Positions 11,741-23,700 of a stretch of 64,000 nucleotides of DNA are shown in pieces. Position numbers and translations under genes: made by a program. The stretch comes from Prorocentrum cordatum. Its lineage: Eukaryota > Sar > Dinophyceae > Prorocentrales > Prorocentraceae. Under the pieces are notes generated by a model, which did no database searches, was not told where the DNA came from, and saw only the letters and a program-made list of their open reading frames with translations. The stretch covers positions 26,001 through 90,000 of the forward strand of contig CAUYUJ010012136.1 of the NCBI GenBank assembly GCA_963575745.1. The letters run 5' to 3'. How positions within the stretch are numbered: position 1 is the first letter of the stretch; every line of letters begins with the position of its first letter.

Positions 11741-12250
11741 GAGGGGGTGGCGGAGGCGGACGCCGTCGCCGACGCCACGCCGTCGCCGACACGAACGTCG
11801 ACGCCGATAAGCGACAGCGGCGATGTTGACATTGACGCCGACGCCGACGCCGATAGCAACGATGACGTTGACGTTGATGCCGAAGCTTACGCCGACGCCG
11901 ATGTCGACGTTGGCGACGACGCCGACGTTAGCGTTGTTGACGCTGACGACGCCGACGACAACATGGACGACGACAATGTCGACGTTGGCACGACGCCAAC
12001 GTTCACGTTGTTGACGCTAGCGGCGCTGACGACGACCTGGACGACGACGACGACGATGTCGACGTTGGCGACGACGCCGACGTTGGCGTTGTTGACGCTG
12101 ACGGCGACGACGACCTTGTGACGACGACGGAGACGACGACGACAACGACGATGACGACGACGGTGACGACAACGGCGACGACGACGACGATGACGACGGG
12201 GACGACGGGGACGACGAGGGGGACGATGGCGACGACGACGATGGCGACGG
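11740..12250. repeat. GAC-rich minisatellite, units of ~75-80 bp
   Basis: Three units starting near 11901, 11976 and 12056 each begin 'atgtcgacgttggc' and contain 'gttgttgacgct'. They grade into pure GAC/ACG triplets (12118-12250). The tract lies close to the predicted 3' end of the minus-strand LINE. Confidence 0.7.
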
Positions 12251-12349
12251 CGACGTCGCCTTCGGGTGCAGGCGCTGCGCCGCGCAACCGGCAGCGAGGG
12301 GCCTGGCGGCCGTGCCCAGCAGCGCTCCTCGAGCAACCGCTCCGTGCTG

Positions 12350-13550
12350 TCGAAGAGGATTGCCGGGCGGATCGGAGGGTGGGGAGGGGGAGGAGGAGTG
12401 AAGAGGAGTGGGAGTGTCCTGGAGTTCGCCAGGGACCATCCGACGCGCTTGATCGCGCCGAATGCGACAGGCGGCAGCCTCCAAAACAGGGGCCGCTGGA
12501 TTCTTGTAGCCTGGGTACAGTCCTCGCCTAATTCCCTTGAGATTTCCCAGCCCCTTCTTGGAGCGTTCGGTGCACGCCTGAATTGACTGCCTGGTGTCAA
12601 CGATGGCCGTTTGGCCACACCAAGGGCAGAAATATAATGAATGCGCAGGCCCAGATATTACGCGCAGCCATCACCACCCCGCTCGCCCGCACGATCCCAT
12701 CACCGAACGCGACCTGCGCCGAGCCGACATCAATGGCAGTGCAGGGCTGGCCACACGCCTCCAGCACGTTCGCCGAGGGACAAGCACCCGAGCAAAGCGA
12801 ACGAGTCCACCTTCGGCCAGTTGTCTGTAAGCCGTGCCCGTCAACGCTTGGGAAGCCCGCTGGCGGATCGAAAAACAGGTGGCATCCCACTGGTCAGTGC
12901 CGGGCACACGCTGATCCCTGGTGGCGATGTCCCAAGATCTTGGGCGGCTTTGGACGCGAGCTTATCGGCTACATCGTTACCCGACGCGAGGAGAACCTCA
13001 TCCTCCCAAAGAGTGGGGCCCGAGGGATCAACATGGGAGAGGGTCCACGTCAAAACAATCCCGTCCTCGCAGTCCATCAAGGCCATCCGAATTCGAAACC
13101 ACAAATCAGAATCAGCACCGTCGTAGTGAAGATAGCGACGGCGGCGCCAACCTTCGAACAAGGGCTATTCTTGGTAACATATTCAAAGTCATCGGGAATG
13201 TTGAGAAGAGCTAGTCCGAAGGCTAGCATTTCTGCCCTCGGCACAGTCTGGCGGCGGCTCGTTAAGGTGGAGGCCCAGACTTGGAGGCGAGACCACGCCT
13301 CACCATCTCATGCCACCAGCTCAGCCGCAGCGCCGACTCGTCGGCGACGGGGGTCGGAGCTAAAAGCTCCTCCAGGGCCATCTCCAAAGCCCCTCAGAAG
13401 ACCAGAAAGAGCCCTGGCCGTAGCGACGGCCGCGCCATCCATAATCGAAGACGACGACCCCACATCCCAAGACACGTCCACCCGCCCATCATTGAACGCA
13501 GGGAAAGTATCAGATGCGGGGGGAATGCCCCTCAACCACAAAGTTGGATT
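12350..13550 (-). pseudogene. LINE 2: RNase H-like domain and C-terminal end
   Basis: On the minus strand, frames joined by shifts give an RNase H-like order. 'DGAAVATARA' lies near 13440, 'RAEMLAFGLALLN' at 13196-13245, 'HYDGADSDLW' near 13110, and 'WTLSHVD' then 'GNDVADKLASKAA' at about 12945-13050. These match the positions expected for the D-E-D-D residues of ribonuclease H1, including the conserved 'GN..AD.LA' helix. The domain follows the RT and zinc finger, as in RNase H-bearing LINEs. At least two frame changes make it non-functional or mis-sequenced. The exact 3' end is not seen; reading continues to about 12350. Confidence 0.6.
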
Positions 13551-13599
13551 CGCCTCGTGCCCGACGCTGGCCTTGCGGCAGAAAAAGCCGATTGGCTGA

Positions 13600-13700
13600 A
13601 CGCCTTCTGATTACAGCCCTGGGGGCACTCCCAACTATTGTGGAGAGGGGTCTCGAGCGCAAGCACGCATCTAGGACATAGGGGGGAACCTCGTACCCCG
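13600..13700 (-). pseudogene. LINE 2: C-terminal CCHC zinc finger
   Basis: The minus-strand reading 'CPRCVLALETPLHNSWECP' is a C-x2-C-x8-H-x4-C finger. It is the type found after the RT domain in many LINE ORF2 proteins, where 'C..C....ET..H.L..C' is usual. It sits between the RT remnant (14300-15400) and the RNase H-like domain, which is the expected order. It probably helps bind nucleic acid during target-primed reverse transcription. Confidence 0.6.
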
Positions 13701-14299
13701 CCTCGTGCTGACGGGCGTGGGTCCACTGCCCCCCTGGCGCGACGGCAACAAGGAGACCCTCTTGTTCGTGCTCGTCGCGTTTCTCCAGCCTGCGGACCTC
13801 TTGGCGGCCAGGGTGGAGGTCGGCCCCCCAACGAGGTCCTCACCACGAGGGTGGTGACAAGCCTGGCCCCAGAGCGCAGCACGCAACTCGTCCTTGAAAT
13901 CACCAACGAGCCTCGGGACATCAAAGTCGCCTTCGACAGGCGCCCGATGTCATCACGACCCGGAAGGTGCCGCACCTCGAAGTGGCCATCGCAGGGCCGG
14001 TGCCACTCGACGGGGGACCAGAGGCTTCCAACCCTCGTCCGGCAGCGAGGCGACGACGACACCGATCGGACATCGGACCCGACGCCAGCATTGCGAGGCC
14101 ATTAGATCAAGCCTGCCTCGGATGTGATGCCACGCCCGAGTTATTCAAGTGGGCATTGCAGAAGCATCGATTCCACCTGTCGAGCCACGCGAGGAGGACC
14201 TGAGCCCTCAGGGCGGCACGAGGCCCCCGATCCCTGAACAGAGAGACAGCACAGTGGTGAGGCAACGACCTGGAGCTTTGCCGGCGACCGACTGCTCGG

Positions 14300-15410
14300 C
14301 CTGACGACGCATTAGCCGAATTGAGGTCGGCGCTGGCCCCATGGCCAGTTGGCCGTGCACGGCCTGGGGAACCCGTGGGACATTTTTTGCAGCGCGATCG
14401 AGCCTGCGCATGCGCTTGATGCGCTGCGCCCGAGGCCGCGCCTTCCTCTGACGGCCCATGATTTGTTTTCCGCCCGACGAGGACCACCCCCCCTGCCACA
14501 TCCAAGATCGACAGCCTGGGCCGCCGGGAACTCATGTATACCTGCATCACGGAGACACGCAACAACCCTCTCGCCGACACGAGGACAGGATGCAATAACC
14601 ATGGTGCTGGCACAGACAAGTGATGCATGGCGAACGATTTGGCAAAGGTTTGGCCAACCTGTGGAAGCTGGGCGGCAGCGCCCTCCGCTGTACATTCCAC
14701 TCGCGCCACGGTGTCATCCACAAAGGTCCAGAACTCCGAGGACGAGACGAGGGCCCGAATCCCATATGCAGCATGAGCCGCCAATAAAATCGGGCCCAGG
14801 AAATCCTCGGCAAGCTTGACACCGTGCGCTGGGCCAGCCACGATGGACTTGGCTGGGAAGGTTTAATATGAAGCAGCATTTTTGGAGCGAAGGATCCTTG
14901 GAGCCAGGAACACCTGCACCTCCATCCAATGAGGTAGCGATGGAGGGAAAACCCCGCTGGACAGAAATGCGCGTGGGCAGCAGCAGGCTGACGCGATAGC
15001 ACAACTTCTCAAGTCAAGGATGGGGGCAGAAGTGAAGCCGAGCTGATGAGAGGACTCGTCTAAAATCGCTCTCTGGAGAGCGGCTCTCAAGTCCGACGAC
15101 CCACGGGTGGCCACGTCCCACAACCCACCGAGGTCCATGGACCACTAGTCCGTGATTGGGCCCCGAGCTCTCGACCACGCGCTCATGCAGGTGGGTAAAA
15201 CCGAAATGGCGCGATCACCTCCTGATGGTTTTGGAGTGGTCGCGCCATTCGCCAAGATCAGCTGCAGGCCAGGATCCCTTCTGCTCTCCACGGGCCTTGC
15301 TGAGCGATATCTCGGAGACGTCTCTTGTGATGCCGTCATCGTCCAGGGGTTCGATCGGCTTGGCACGAGCGTGGGCAAGCAGCATGGTCAACCGCTGCAA
15401 AGATCGGAAC
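14300..15410 (-). pseudogene. LINE 2: reverse transcriptase domain, frameshifted
   Basis: Minus-strand motifs in order are 'AISVLPTCMSAWSRAR' near 15165-15215 (RT motif 1 type, 'RPI..LP'), a degenerate motif A region near 15000-15100, 'EFWTFVDDTVARVE' at about 14690-14735 (the catalytic [FY]xDD motif C), and 'MVIASCPRVGERVV' near 14565-14610 followed by 'AVDLGCG' (post-RT thumb segment). The motifs fall in more than one frame, so the copy is broken. Family assignment to a LINE RT is firm from the xDD motif and the flanking endonuclease, zinc finger and RNase H. Clade is not assignable by eye. Confidence 0.65.
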
Positions 15411-15415
15411 GAGCA

Positions 15416-15588
15416 CAGTCAACCATGATAGTAAGGATAGGGCAACGTCCCAAGGCTACCCTTGCATCCTTGCCCCTTCGGCATTCGGCATCCTTCGGCT
15501 TTCTGCTGCGCTCCGCACGGAAAACGTCAATATGGCGTTCTAAGGCCCCTGCATCCTTTCCGCGCGTCCTTATTATCTTGGCCGAGTG
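15416..15588. mobile_element. CAGTC inverted-repeat element (MITE), copy 1
   Basis: The left end reads 'cagtcaaccatgatagtaag' and the right end, complemented, 'cactcggccaagataataag', giving about 23 bp of imperfect terminal inverted repeat. The interior shares 'acccttgcatccttgcc' and 'gcatcctt.c.cgcg' with the copy at 35465-35613. It lies within LINE 2 just upstream of the RT motifs, so it inserted after the LINE did. No convincing target duplication is visible. Confidence 0.65.
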
Positions 15589-16099
15589 TAGCGTGCGGAT
15601 CAGCCCACGGCGCTCGCCAACTGCCCGGCTCGTGCTCCACCGCGGCGCCGGGGTCGCCCGTGACAGCCCTGGGCCCGACGGCGGCCGCCTCCAACGGCGC
15701 GGGCGGCGGTGGGCCACGACCGCGACGAGGCGCCGGCGAGGGCCTGCTGCGCCAGCAGCCACGCGCCCATGCGACGCCAGCGGCCCTGCGCGAGCCTAAC
15801 GTGCGCCCCCGCGGGCTGGCAACCCACTGCTCTGCAGACATGGGCGGGCCCAGAAGGAGCGTGGCCAGGCCGAAGCACTCGTCTATGTCCATGGCGATGG
15901 CCTCTGGACCAACGAGCTCTGCCCTCGGCTGGGCCCACGCTTGGTCGATCATGTTGAAGATGGGCGCGATGAGCAGGGACCGGCTGCGGCGCATCGGCGG
16001 CATGGCGGCGCAAAGCCGCAACGCGGTTGAACAGAGGTGAGAGCGTCCACCGGAGCTCCATAACTGGATTGCGCATGCGCGATCGGCCGGGCGACGGCT

Positions 16100-17220
16100 G
16101 GAGCCTCCGTCACTTGAGCTCGTGCGTCTGAGCCCGACCGCGATACGCAGCCCGCTGTCGGCGTCCAGGACGGCGCCCTCCATGGTCGGCACCCGTCGCG
16201 AGTGGGCCGGGGTGGCCTCCTGCACGCCTGGCGCTGGCGTCGGCGGCAAAAACCCATGCAGGAGACGAGCGCCATAACTCCGCCGAGGACGGCGCCACCA
16301 CAGCGGCGGCTGCTTTGGTCCACGACGCGGCGCCGATATGAACCGGCACCCGCACCTCGCTCGGAGGAGGCGCCCCCTCGGGAGGGACTACGGCGTCGGA
16401 GGCCTCCTGAGGCCCAGCATCGAGGCGCGTGCAACGTCGGGCTCGAGCCTCTTCGCGACGCCGCGGCCTCTTGCCGTCGGGGCTGGCGGTCTTCTCTGGG
16501 CGAGGCCGCGGGGGCAACTCCCTGGGGGCAGCCAAGGCCTGATGCCACCAATCGGCATGTCCAGACAGGATTTCAATATCCAAGGCCACGTGCGTCTTCC
16601 ACAGGGGCTTACGCGAATGCGCGCACTTTGAGCCGGTCGGTAAAGCCCCGCTTGACCACGAAGTAATCGATGAGGGGGCCGCTGCCCAGGGTGTTCTACA
16701 AGACCGCTCTTGACGAGCGTGGCAAGGCCCACGTTCCAGTCCGCGCAGATGATCCATGGGTCAACCAGGGGCCCCACGAACTGGCTGATGGAACGACGCC
16801 GTGGTGCATTAATGCACCAGTCTTGGGCCCAGGGAAAGAGGTAGGCCGACGGGGGCATGGCATTGCCGCGTTGCATATGCAGCGTGCTGGGGCAGAAACC
16901 CTCGATGGCCTTGGGCCTCGCTTGGCGAAGGCGCTCCAATGATGCGGCCGCAATGTGGCGCTCGCGTACAATCCACTCTCCACTACGTGAGCCCGTGTGC
17001 GAAAGGGCGGAGGCGGCCGCTGGGGCGCCCGCCATCTTCCAGCCGCCCGTGAGCAGGTCGGCCCGGACAGCCTCCATGCCATTCGCTCGCACAGGAGCCC
17101 CAGCGAACGCCACCGTCTCGAAGAGGGTGCCAGCGCCGCGCGTGAAGGAGACCGCCTTGGGCCCCATTCGCTGATGTTGGCGAAAGTACCCGAGCAGAAC
17201 CCGGATTATGCGGCGTCGGT
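16100..17220 (-). pseudogene. LINE 2: endonuclease-like domain, frameshifted
   Basis: Minus-strand landmarks are 'MGPKAVSFTRGAGTL' near 17120-17170, 'PWIICADWNV' at about 16730-16760 (matching the GD[FW]N motif of APE-type endonucleases), 'LIDYFVV' near 16650-16680 (matching the downstream S/D..D segment), and 'PLWKTHVALDIEI' near 16580-16620 followed by 'ELPPRPRPE'. This order is typical of exonuclease-endonuclease-phosphatase domains of dinoflagellate LINEs. Frame changes at about 16690 and stops near 16620 indicate decay. The catalytic Glu motif is not seen clearly. Confidence 0.55.
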
Positions 17221-19690
17221 GTTGGAGCTGGCGGCGGGGCAGGCTGGGGGGCGTCGGGAGGATCCTGCTCCGCCTGAGCATCGAACATCTCTTGCTCGGC
17301 CTCGAAGGCCTGCTCCGAATCATTGAAGGGGTCGTAGCCGTCGCAATCCAAGGCCGCCGCCCGCTGCTCGTCGTGACTCGCTGCCTCGGTAGCCTCGACC
17401 TCACCGTGAACGGCCGCCAGCGCGGCGGCCGCACCTGGATCCAATCCTTCGCAACACGGCGGCGGCGAGCCCAACTCGAAGGTTGGGATTTACGTTGCAA
17501 CCTGCGGCTGGCAACGCGGCGACTCTGCACCCGATTCGGCCATCGGGGTTTGCGATCAAACGCCATCCTGGCCAGTTGGCGACTGCGAGCCCGACTGCGG
17601 CGTCGGGGTCTGCGTTCCATCGCCGTGCTGCCCGACAGGAAACAGGGGGCCCAACTGCAGGGCCGGCATCTGCGATCTAGCGCCTGAACTGCGAGACTGC
17701 GACGATGAGCCCGACTCGAGGAGCATCGGGGTTTGCGATCCAGCGCTTGCTGAAGCCGAGCAAAATTGCGACGGCGAGCCTGGCTCGAGGAGCATCGCGG
17801 TTTCGGAGACACAGTGAAGCCGAGTACGTCGACGACAGCGGAGAACTCGTGGCAACCGAGGCCCCCGTGGAGATCGGAGCAGCCGCGGGTGGCCGCGGCC
17901 GAGGGCGGACCTTTGTGGTCGGCCGGACCATCGCACCCAGGCAGGAAACATTGCCGTGGGCCGGCCACGGCGAGGAGCTCGGCGGAGACGATGGCTGCGC
18001 CGCGGAACAAGCTTGCAGAGGCTGGGCAACCGAGGCACCTCGCAAGCAGGGCCTGCCGCCGAAGGAGAGCTCGACCACGAAGTCGGGTTCGGCCGCCGCT
18101 GCCATTCTGGGCGGTGCCCCCTGACCGGAGGGAGGTCTTGATGGCCTCGACCATGCGCGCCGCGTGGCGGGCGGGCTCCTCCTCCTAAGCCTCGCGGTCT
18201 GCCTGGGCGAGCCGCTGCAGGTCGCCGCGGTGGTTGGCTCGAATGCGGCGGCGATCCCGCTAGGCCGAGGCGCGGATGTCCCGCGCCATGTCCATCTGAA
18301 TAATGACAGCGTTATCGTGCCTTGCCGCCTGCAAGGCGTCGTCAGTGAAGTGGCGATGATCAGGGTGGGCGGGCCAAGCCGCCACATGCTCAACGCAGAG
18401 GACCATTCAGTGGGCTGCGTCTCCCTCATCAAGAGCGATGGGATCCCGCATCCAGGTCTGCGTGTACGTCCGCAGCCGCTTCTTCAGATGCTGCTTCTGG
18501 TAGGTGGCACGGTGGCGCACGGGGTCTTGGCCCTTGGTCTGCCGCGCCGCAGGGGGCCTCTCGTTGAAGAGAGGGCGCGGCATCGGCCTCAGCAGCTGCC
18601 TTGGCTCGGGCCTCGGCGGCCTGGCTGGCCTTGGCCCGAGCGGCAGCGCGCGTGACCTCAGGCCCGCTAAGGTCTCGGACAGGGACAGCGCGACCATTGG
18701 AAGCGGGGCTAGCAGCAGCGCCGCCCGCAGCAGGAGCGGCCGCCGCGGCTGGAGCATTGCCCGTGGCGACATCGCCTACGGCGCCACAGCGCCGCTTGGC
18801 CTCGAGCCTGGCGTGCAGCTTATTGGCCGGCTCGCGGAGCTGTATGATCTGCTCAGCGGCGGGGCCCAAGGCCTCCTGCACCTTCTGCTGCGCTGGTGGC
18901 GAGTTCGCTCTTGATGCGAGTCCACTCGTCCTTTTCGCTGTCCTCGATCTCGGGGCCCTCCGAGTCGAAGAGGGGCCCATCGACGATCTGCAACGTGCCC
19001 TCGTCGACGAGAGTCGAGAGGTCGATGGCCGAAGAGGCGGGCGTCTTGGCCTCCTCTTCGAGAGGTCGGCGACGGCAGCTGCTTGGCACAGGCCGCCTCC
19101 CAGTCTGGCTGGGCCTGGTGCGCCGCCTTGACGGCCAGATCCCCCGCCCCCCTGGCATCGGCCAACCGTTGGTCGCCCTCGAGGGCGCGGGCAGAGCGGG
19201 TCTCGAGCCGGGCCTGCGCGCGCCTGCGCGCGACTCCGTTCGCGGAGACCTTCTCCTCCAGCGGGGGCGGGCGACGCGGAGCAGGGGCCGCCGGCTCAGC
19301 CTTGGCCTGCCGCTTGGCTTCAAGGGCCTTGGCCTTGAGAGCTCGTCGACGTCGCCCAACTCTGCGCGGAGCAGAGCGACCCGGTCAGTAGAAGCCGTGG
19401 GCGCGTGGCGAGCCTCGGCCCCGCCGCCACGAGGGCACCACCAGTCCGCATTGCAGTGGACCCAAAGGGCGCCGATCGCGCGGCGCCCCCCTCGGCGCCC
19501 CGCGGCGGCACGGGCGGGGCCCTGGCCCCCGCGCCCGCGGTGCCACCGGCAGCGCCTGCGGCCGCGGGCGGGGCTTCGGCTGCCGGCGGGAGAGGGTTCG
19601 ACGCAAGCGCCGGGCGGCTGAAGTGCCGCTGACCGCCTGGGAGCTCGTCGGGCGACGGGTTGGGCACGAGCGGCGCGCGGCACTGGTAGC
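17220..19690 (-). pseudogene. LINE 2: ORF1-like / linker region
   Basis: Reading is open on the minus strand over most of this span but changes frame. About 19400-19100 gives a charged helical segment rich in Ala, Lys, Glu and Arg ('LEAKRQAKAEPAAPAP', 'DQRLADARGAGDLAV') with coiled-coil character. About 17500-17800 holds degenerate tandem repeats with 'CSSS' and 'RRR'-type translations. A coiled coil between an N-terminal zinc finger and the endonuclease fits a LINE ORF1 or fused ORF. Start and domain limits cannot be fixed. Confidence 0.45.
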
Positions 19691-19691
19691 A

Positions 19692-20327
19692 TTGAGTCGG
19701 TCAAGTCACTCTACAGGAGGAGCATTCAAAAATAGTTCCCCAATCAATGCTTGCACTGAAAGGGTCCTAGCGGAAGTTGAAGGATTTTACGAAAGTTCCC
19801 CGCCGATTTTGGTGGCAGGCTGGGTTCCCCGGTTCCCAGGTACCTGGTTTCGCGTTCCCCGGCTCCCGGTTCCGGGTTCCGGGCCGATTTCGGAGGGCGG
19901 CGAGGTTCCCGGGTTCCCGGGTTCTTGGTCGATTTCTCGTTACCGATTTCTCGATCGATTACCATCGATCTCACAACCGATATCACTATCAATATCATTA
20001 GCGATCGAAGTAGAGATCGCATGAGCGATTTCGCGATCGATCTCATTATCGATCTCATTGAATCGATGCCACTCTCGGTCTCACGATCGACCTTACAATC
20101 GTCTTCACTCTCGATCCCACACTCGACCTCATTATCGATTTCACAATCGATCTCAAGATCCATCGCATCAATTTTCAAATCATCCACTGATTGGGTTTTC
20201 TCAAATGCAATAAACAGACGAGCCAGGGGACGATGTTTGTCGATTATTTCTGTCTACTGCTGACTATTGTTGGGCCGTTTCTATTTTCTCCCACAATGCG
20301 CCTGTATGGGGGACATGCCCGACCTGA
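19692..20327. mobile_element. TTRRGTCGGGC inverted-repeat element, copy 1, with 8-bp target duplication
   Basis: The left end is 'ttgagtcggtcaagtcactc' and the right end, complemented, 'tcaggtcgggcatgtccccc'. Flanking 8-mers 'tggtagca' (19684-19691) and 'tggtaaca' (20328-20335) differ at one base and look like the target duplication. The 636-bp length against about 150 bp for other copies comes from internal expansion of 'ggttcccgg' words (19820-19925) and GATCGAT-type words (19950-20165). It splits the zinc finger of LINE 2. Confidence 0.75.
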
Positions 20328-20458
20328 TGGTAACACCTGCGGTTGGACTTGACGTTCCAGCGGTGGCGGCACGCCGGGCAGCTGAGGTAGGTACATGCTG
20401 CTCTGGCCCTTGCCACGGCCGCCGCCGTGACCGCCCTCGGCCCCGCGGCGGCCCCCAT
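20328..20458 (-). pseudogene. LINE 2: N-terminal zinc finger, split by the inverted-repeat element
   Basis: On the minus strand an ATG at 20456-20458 opens a frame reading 'YLSCPACRHRWNVKSNRRCY' directly up to the insertion. On the other side (19640-19691) the sequence resumes as 'CYQCRAPLVPNPSPDELP'. Removing the inserted element restores a C-x2-C-x10-C-x2-C finger of RanBP2-like spacing with the usual 'W.......R.CY.C' pattern. Such fingers start many dinoflagellate LINE proteins. The duplicated Cys-Tyr codons match the target duplication. This is the clearest insertion event in the window. Confidence 0.65.
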
Positions 20459-20520
20459 GGGATGCCGAAGACCCGCGCACAGCCTGGTCTCGGCAGAAAG
20501 CTCTGGCCGCCCGCTGAAGT

Positions 20521-20719
20521 AGGGGAACAAAAAGTGGCATAAACATAAGCACTCGGAGGTCCGCGCGGATTTTTCGGATCGGCGCTGGAGCCCCCGGGCG
20601 GCGCCTCCGGCACCGCCCCTTGCGCGCTCCGCGCGCCAGGGAGGGGGGTCCAGCGCCGATCCGAGAAATCCGCGCGGACCTCCGAGTTTTCATGTTTATG
20701 TCGCTTTTTGCTCCCCTAT
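20521..20719. mobile_element. CATAAACATAA long-arm foldback element, copy 1
   Basis: The left arm starts 'aggggaacaaaaagtggcat' and the right arm, complemented, 'aggggagcaaaaagcgacat'. The arms pair for about 70 bp through 'cataaacat', 'ctcggaggtccgcgcgga' and 'cggatcggcgctgga', leaving a GC-rich loop with 'gcgctccgcgcgccaggg'. Five relatives lie elsewhere in the window. There is no coding capacity, so it is non-autonomous. Confidence 0.75.
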
Positions 20720-23700
20720 GAAGGGCTGCAGGCGGTGCGCTGGGGCAGACCAGCGGCCGCAAGAAGGACGGCAGCCTAGCCGCGAGCTAGCGGTATGTAT
20801 TTGTTCCCTTGGGAAGCTCAAAACTTGGAGCCAACATGGATACGGATTGAAGAGGAGTGGGGGGAGGAGGAGCAGGAGGCGGAGGAAGAGGAGGAAGGGA
20901 ATGAGGATGATGATGAGGACGAGTCGGAGCCTGACCATGAGTCGAATGGGGAGGAGGTGGGGGGAGGTGACGAGGAGGAAGATCAAGTGGAGGATAGTTG
21001 TGTACGCGGGGGAGGAGGCTTGAGGGCGGATTTTGGTATCTACGGCCAATGGCCCCAGCTGGATAGGGCAAACAGAACCAAGCTCTGCCACGTCCCCCGA
21101 TCCCTTGGGATCGATTCCCTTGCATAATCTCAACCAAGCGTCGCTCCTCTCTGGCGTGACTTCAGAGAAGGTCTCTATATATAAGGTTCCGACCATTGTC
21201 TTCCAGACGTGTCTGTTTGAATGGCGCAGCTGGCACACTGAAAATGGTGGCTGCGGGATTCTCACAAAGTGGGTTCCAGAGGTGCGGACCCCTTCCGTGG
21301 GACTGGTTTCTCATCCTGGCTCGTTTCTAGCCGGCCCTTGGAGGCCGAACATTGCCCAAAGCTTAATTTGCTCATGTGGTCACGACGCGGTGAGGCGGGG
21401 CACGGATTTTTCTTGTGCACATATTCGGCGGTTTTGCTCTGCACTGTTGGCTATGTCCTCTTCAAGTGTGTTTCAAGTCTTTCGAGATGCTCTGCCCTTT
21501 CTCTGGTGCTCTCCCCCCTGAAGCTTCGACGAGGCCGATCGCGCGTCCCTTGCCGGCTTTACCGCAGAGCGTGCAGCAGAGGTGGCGTGCCTAGCCTCGC
21601 AGAGCATCACCGCACTCCGCGCTCGCTGCTCTTTGTCAGTCCCGCCCCCGAGCGCTCGCCGACCTCGCACGGCTCCCACCCGGCGCCCCAAGCCGCCTGC
21701 ATCGCACCACGAGCCCCTGCGCGACCCCTCCTCTGCCACGCCCTACGCCCCGCGCTGCTCAGACTTGCTCCCCGGCGCGCACGCGACGGCCTTCGCGGTC
21801 TGAGTGCGCCTCCCTCCCGCGTCCCCTCGGGCCCTCCCTCCCCGCGTCCCCTTGGTGCCCGGCTGTGCTCCCGCGCGTCCCGCCGCCGTTTTACCGCCGT
21901 TTGGAGCTCTCACGGCCGCCGACCAAACAAACATCACGCTCTTATATGTGCGCAATTCGCCCGGCAGTACCAACGCTCAGGCTATGGATGTTGCGCACGG
22001 CCGTCGTCGTTGCGACAAAACCACGCGAGGGGTGAGCCCGCCAGTGGCCCACGAAAGCTGCCCCCACCAGAAGACCAAAGGCCTGACAACACCTACGGCA
22101 GCAGCTGGTGGGTGCATATAGTGGCAAGCCAAGCCTGAGCGATTGAGCGGCTGACAGTCGAACGGCAAATAGTGCATCGAAGATGCCCATGAGCATCGCA
22201 CGACAGTGCCATGCTTTGAGTTCTTGCCGCGCTTGCGCCCGATTTGTCCTTGGCGTGCATTCGGAGGCTGACTAGGCGGGTACCGCTGGACGACATCAAG
22301 AGAAGTGGCTGCAACACGGGCTCGCTTTTTCTGCGAAGTGTCCTCTGCACCAGTGACGGACGCGAGATCCCCCTCGGACACTTGCGCGCTCGGACACGGC
22401 AGAGTCTGGTAGTACGCGCGCCCAGATGGGACCTTACTGCTTCGTAGTCGGCTGCGCACTGCGCAATTGTCGCTAGTTTCGTGGGCGGGGGCCACGCGGA
22501 TTCAGCCGAGTCCTCGCGGCTCCTTGGGAAGCCACGAAGTGCGCAATTGTCGCCATTTGCGTAGGCTCGTGGGGAGCACGGCGGAGATGAGGGCAGCGCA
22601 GATCTTACACATTTGGCAATCTATTGTTTCGCCTCGCGCGGTGAAGAGGTTGGGTACGCTTCGGGCAAAGTATATCGCAAGGGGGAGCCCGTGGCAAAGG
22701 TCAAAGCGAGGACCTGACGACGAACAGACGCGCTAACGGTGATGTAGGTAACGACGGTGTAGGTTTCGTTATCGTGGGAACGCGTGGCTCGCGCTTTCCT
22801 ACAATTCGCTGTGTCGCTTCCGTTAGTGTTAGAAGTGTAGGACAGTGTGGATCGTGATTTCCTACACGTTGCTTCCCAGCATCACCATTAAGCAACATCG
22901 CCGTTAGCGTGGCCTTGGCTGGACAGTGATTGCCTGAGCACTGTTTCGACGCTCGTCAGCTGGCAGCAGTCCTGGCCCGAACTGTGCGCCGCAGCAGGCC
23001 AGGCATGCTCTCGGCGATTCTGGCAACTTTCTCCGCATGCCTGCTGGGTACCTAAGTGTATATGCCGCGCCTGCGGCATGTGCGCGAACAGTGGTTGCCA
23101 CCCTGTCGCTGCCACGGACTGCTGGGCACGGCTCCTAACCGTTCGCGGATTATGTCAAATTGGAGATGCCAGAGTCGGTATGGCCTTGCGCGCGGAGCCA
23201 GGTACAGGCCCAGCTGCAGAACGTCGTCAGCGACCATCCGAGCTGCACCAGATTGCGCTGTATGGGTCGTTCCTGTAACGGTGGGCTTCCTGCTCGTTCA
23301 GCCGCCCTCGGTATGTTGGGATGGTCATCGGATCCCCAGAGCTGATTCAAGACCAGCCTACAATCAACGCGTTGTGCTCCCGAAGAGTCATCTTCTGCCA
23401 GGAACGGCACCGCCGACGCCGAGAAAGGCATCGCCAAGAGGCTGGGGCCACCCGCCAAAGGTTCAGCTTGACAGGCCGTGCGGGCAGATCACGGGGTCGG
23501 CGAGGCGAGCCTGTCCGACGGTGGCAGCATCAGCTCGGCGGTTGTGGCCGAACCACAGGGGATCACAGAGAGGGGGCTAAGCCCCGCGGCCATTACTCAG
23601 CGGCCCAGAGGGGCGGCCCAGTCTCGCGGGGGCGGCGAGCTGCTGGGCGCGGGGCCCCTGACACATGCAGGGGGGATAGCCCGCGCGTCGCCTCCAGCTG

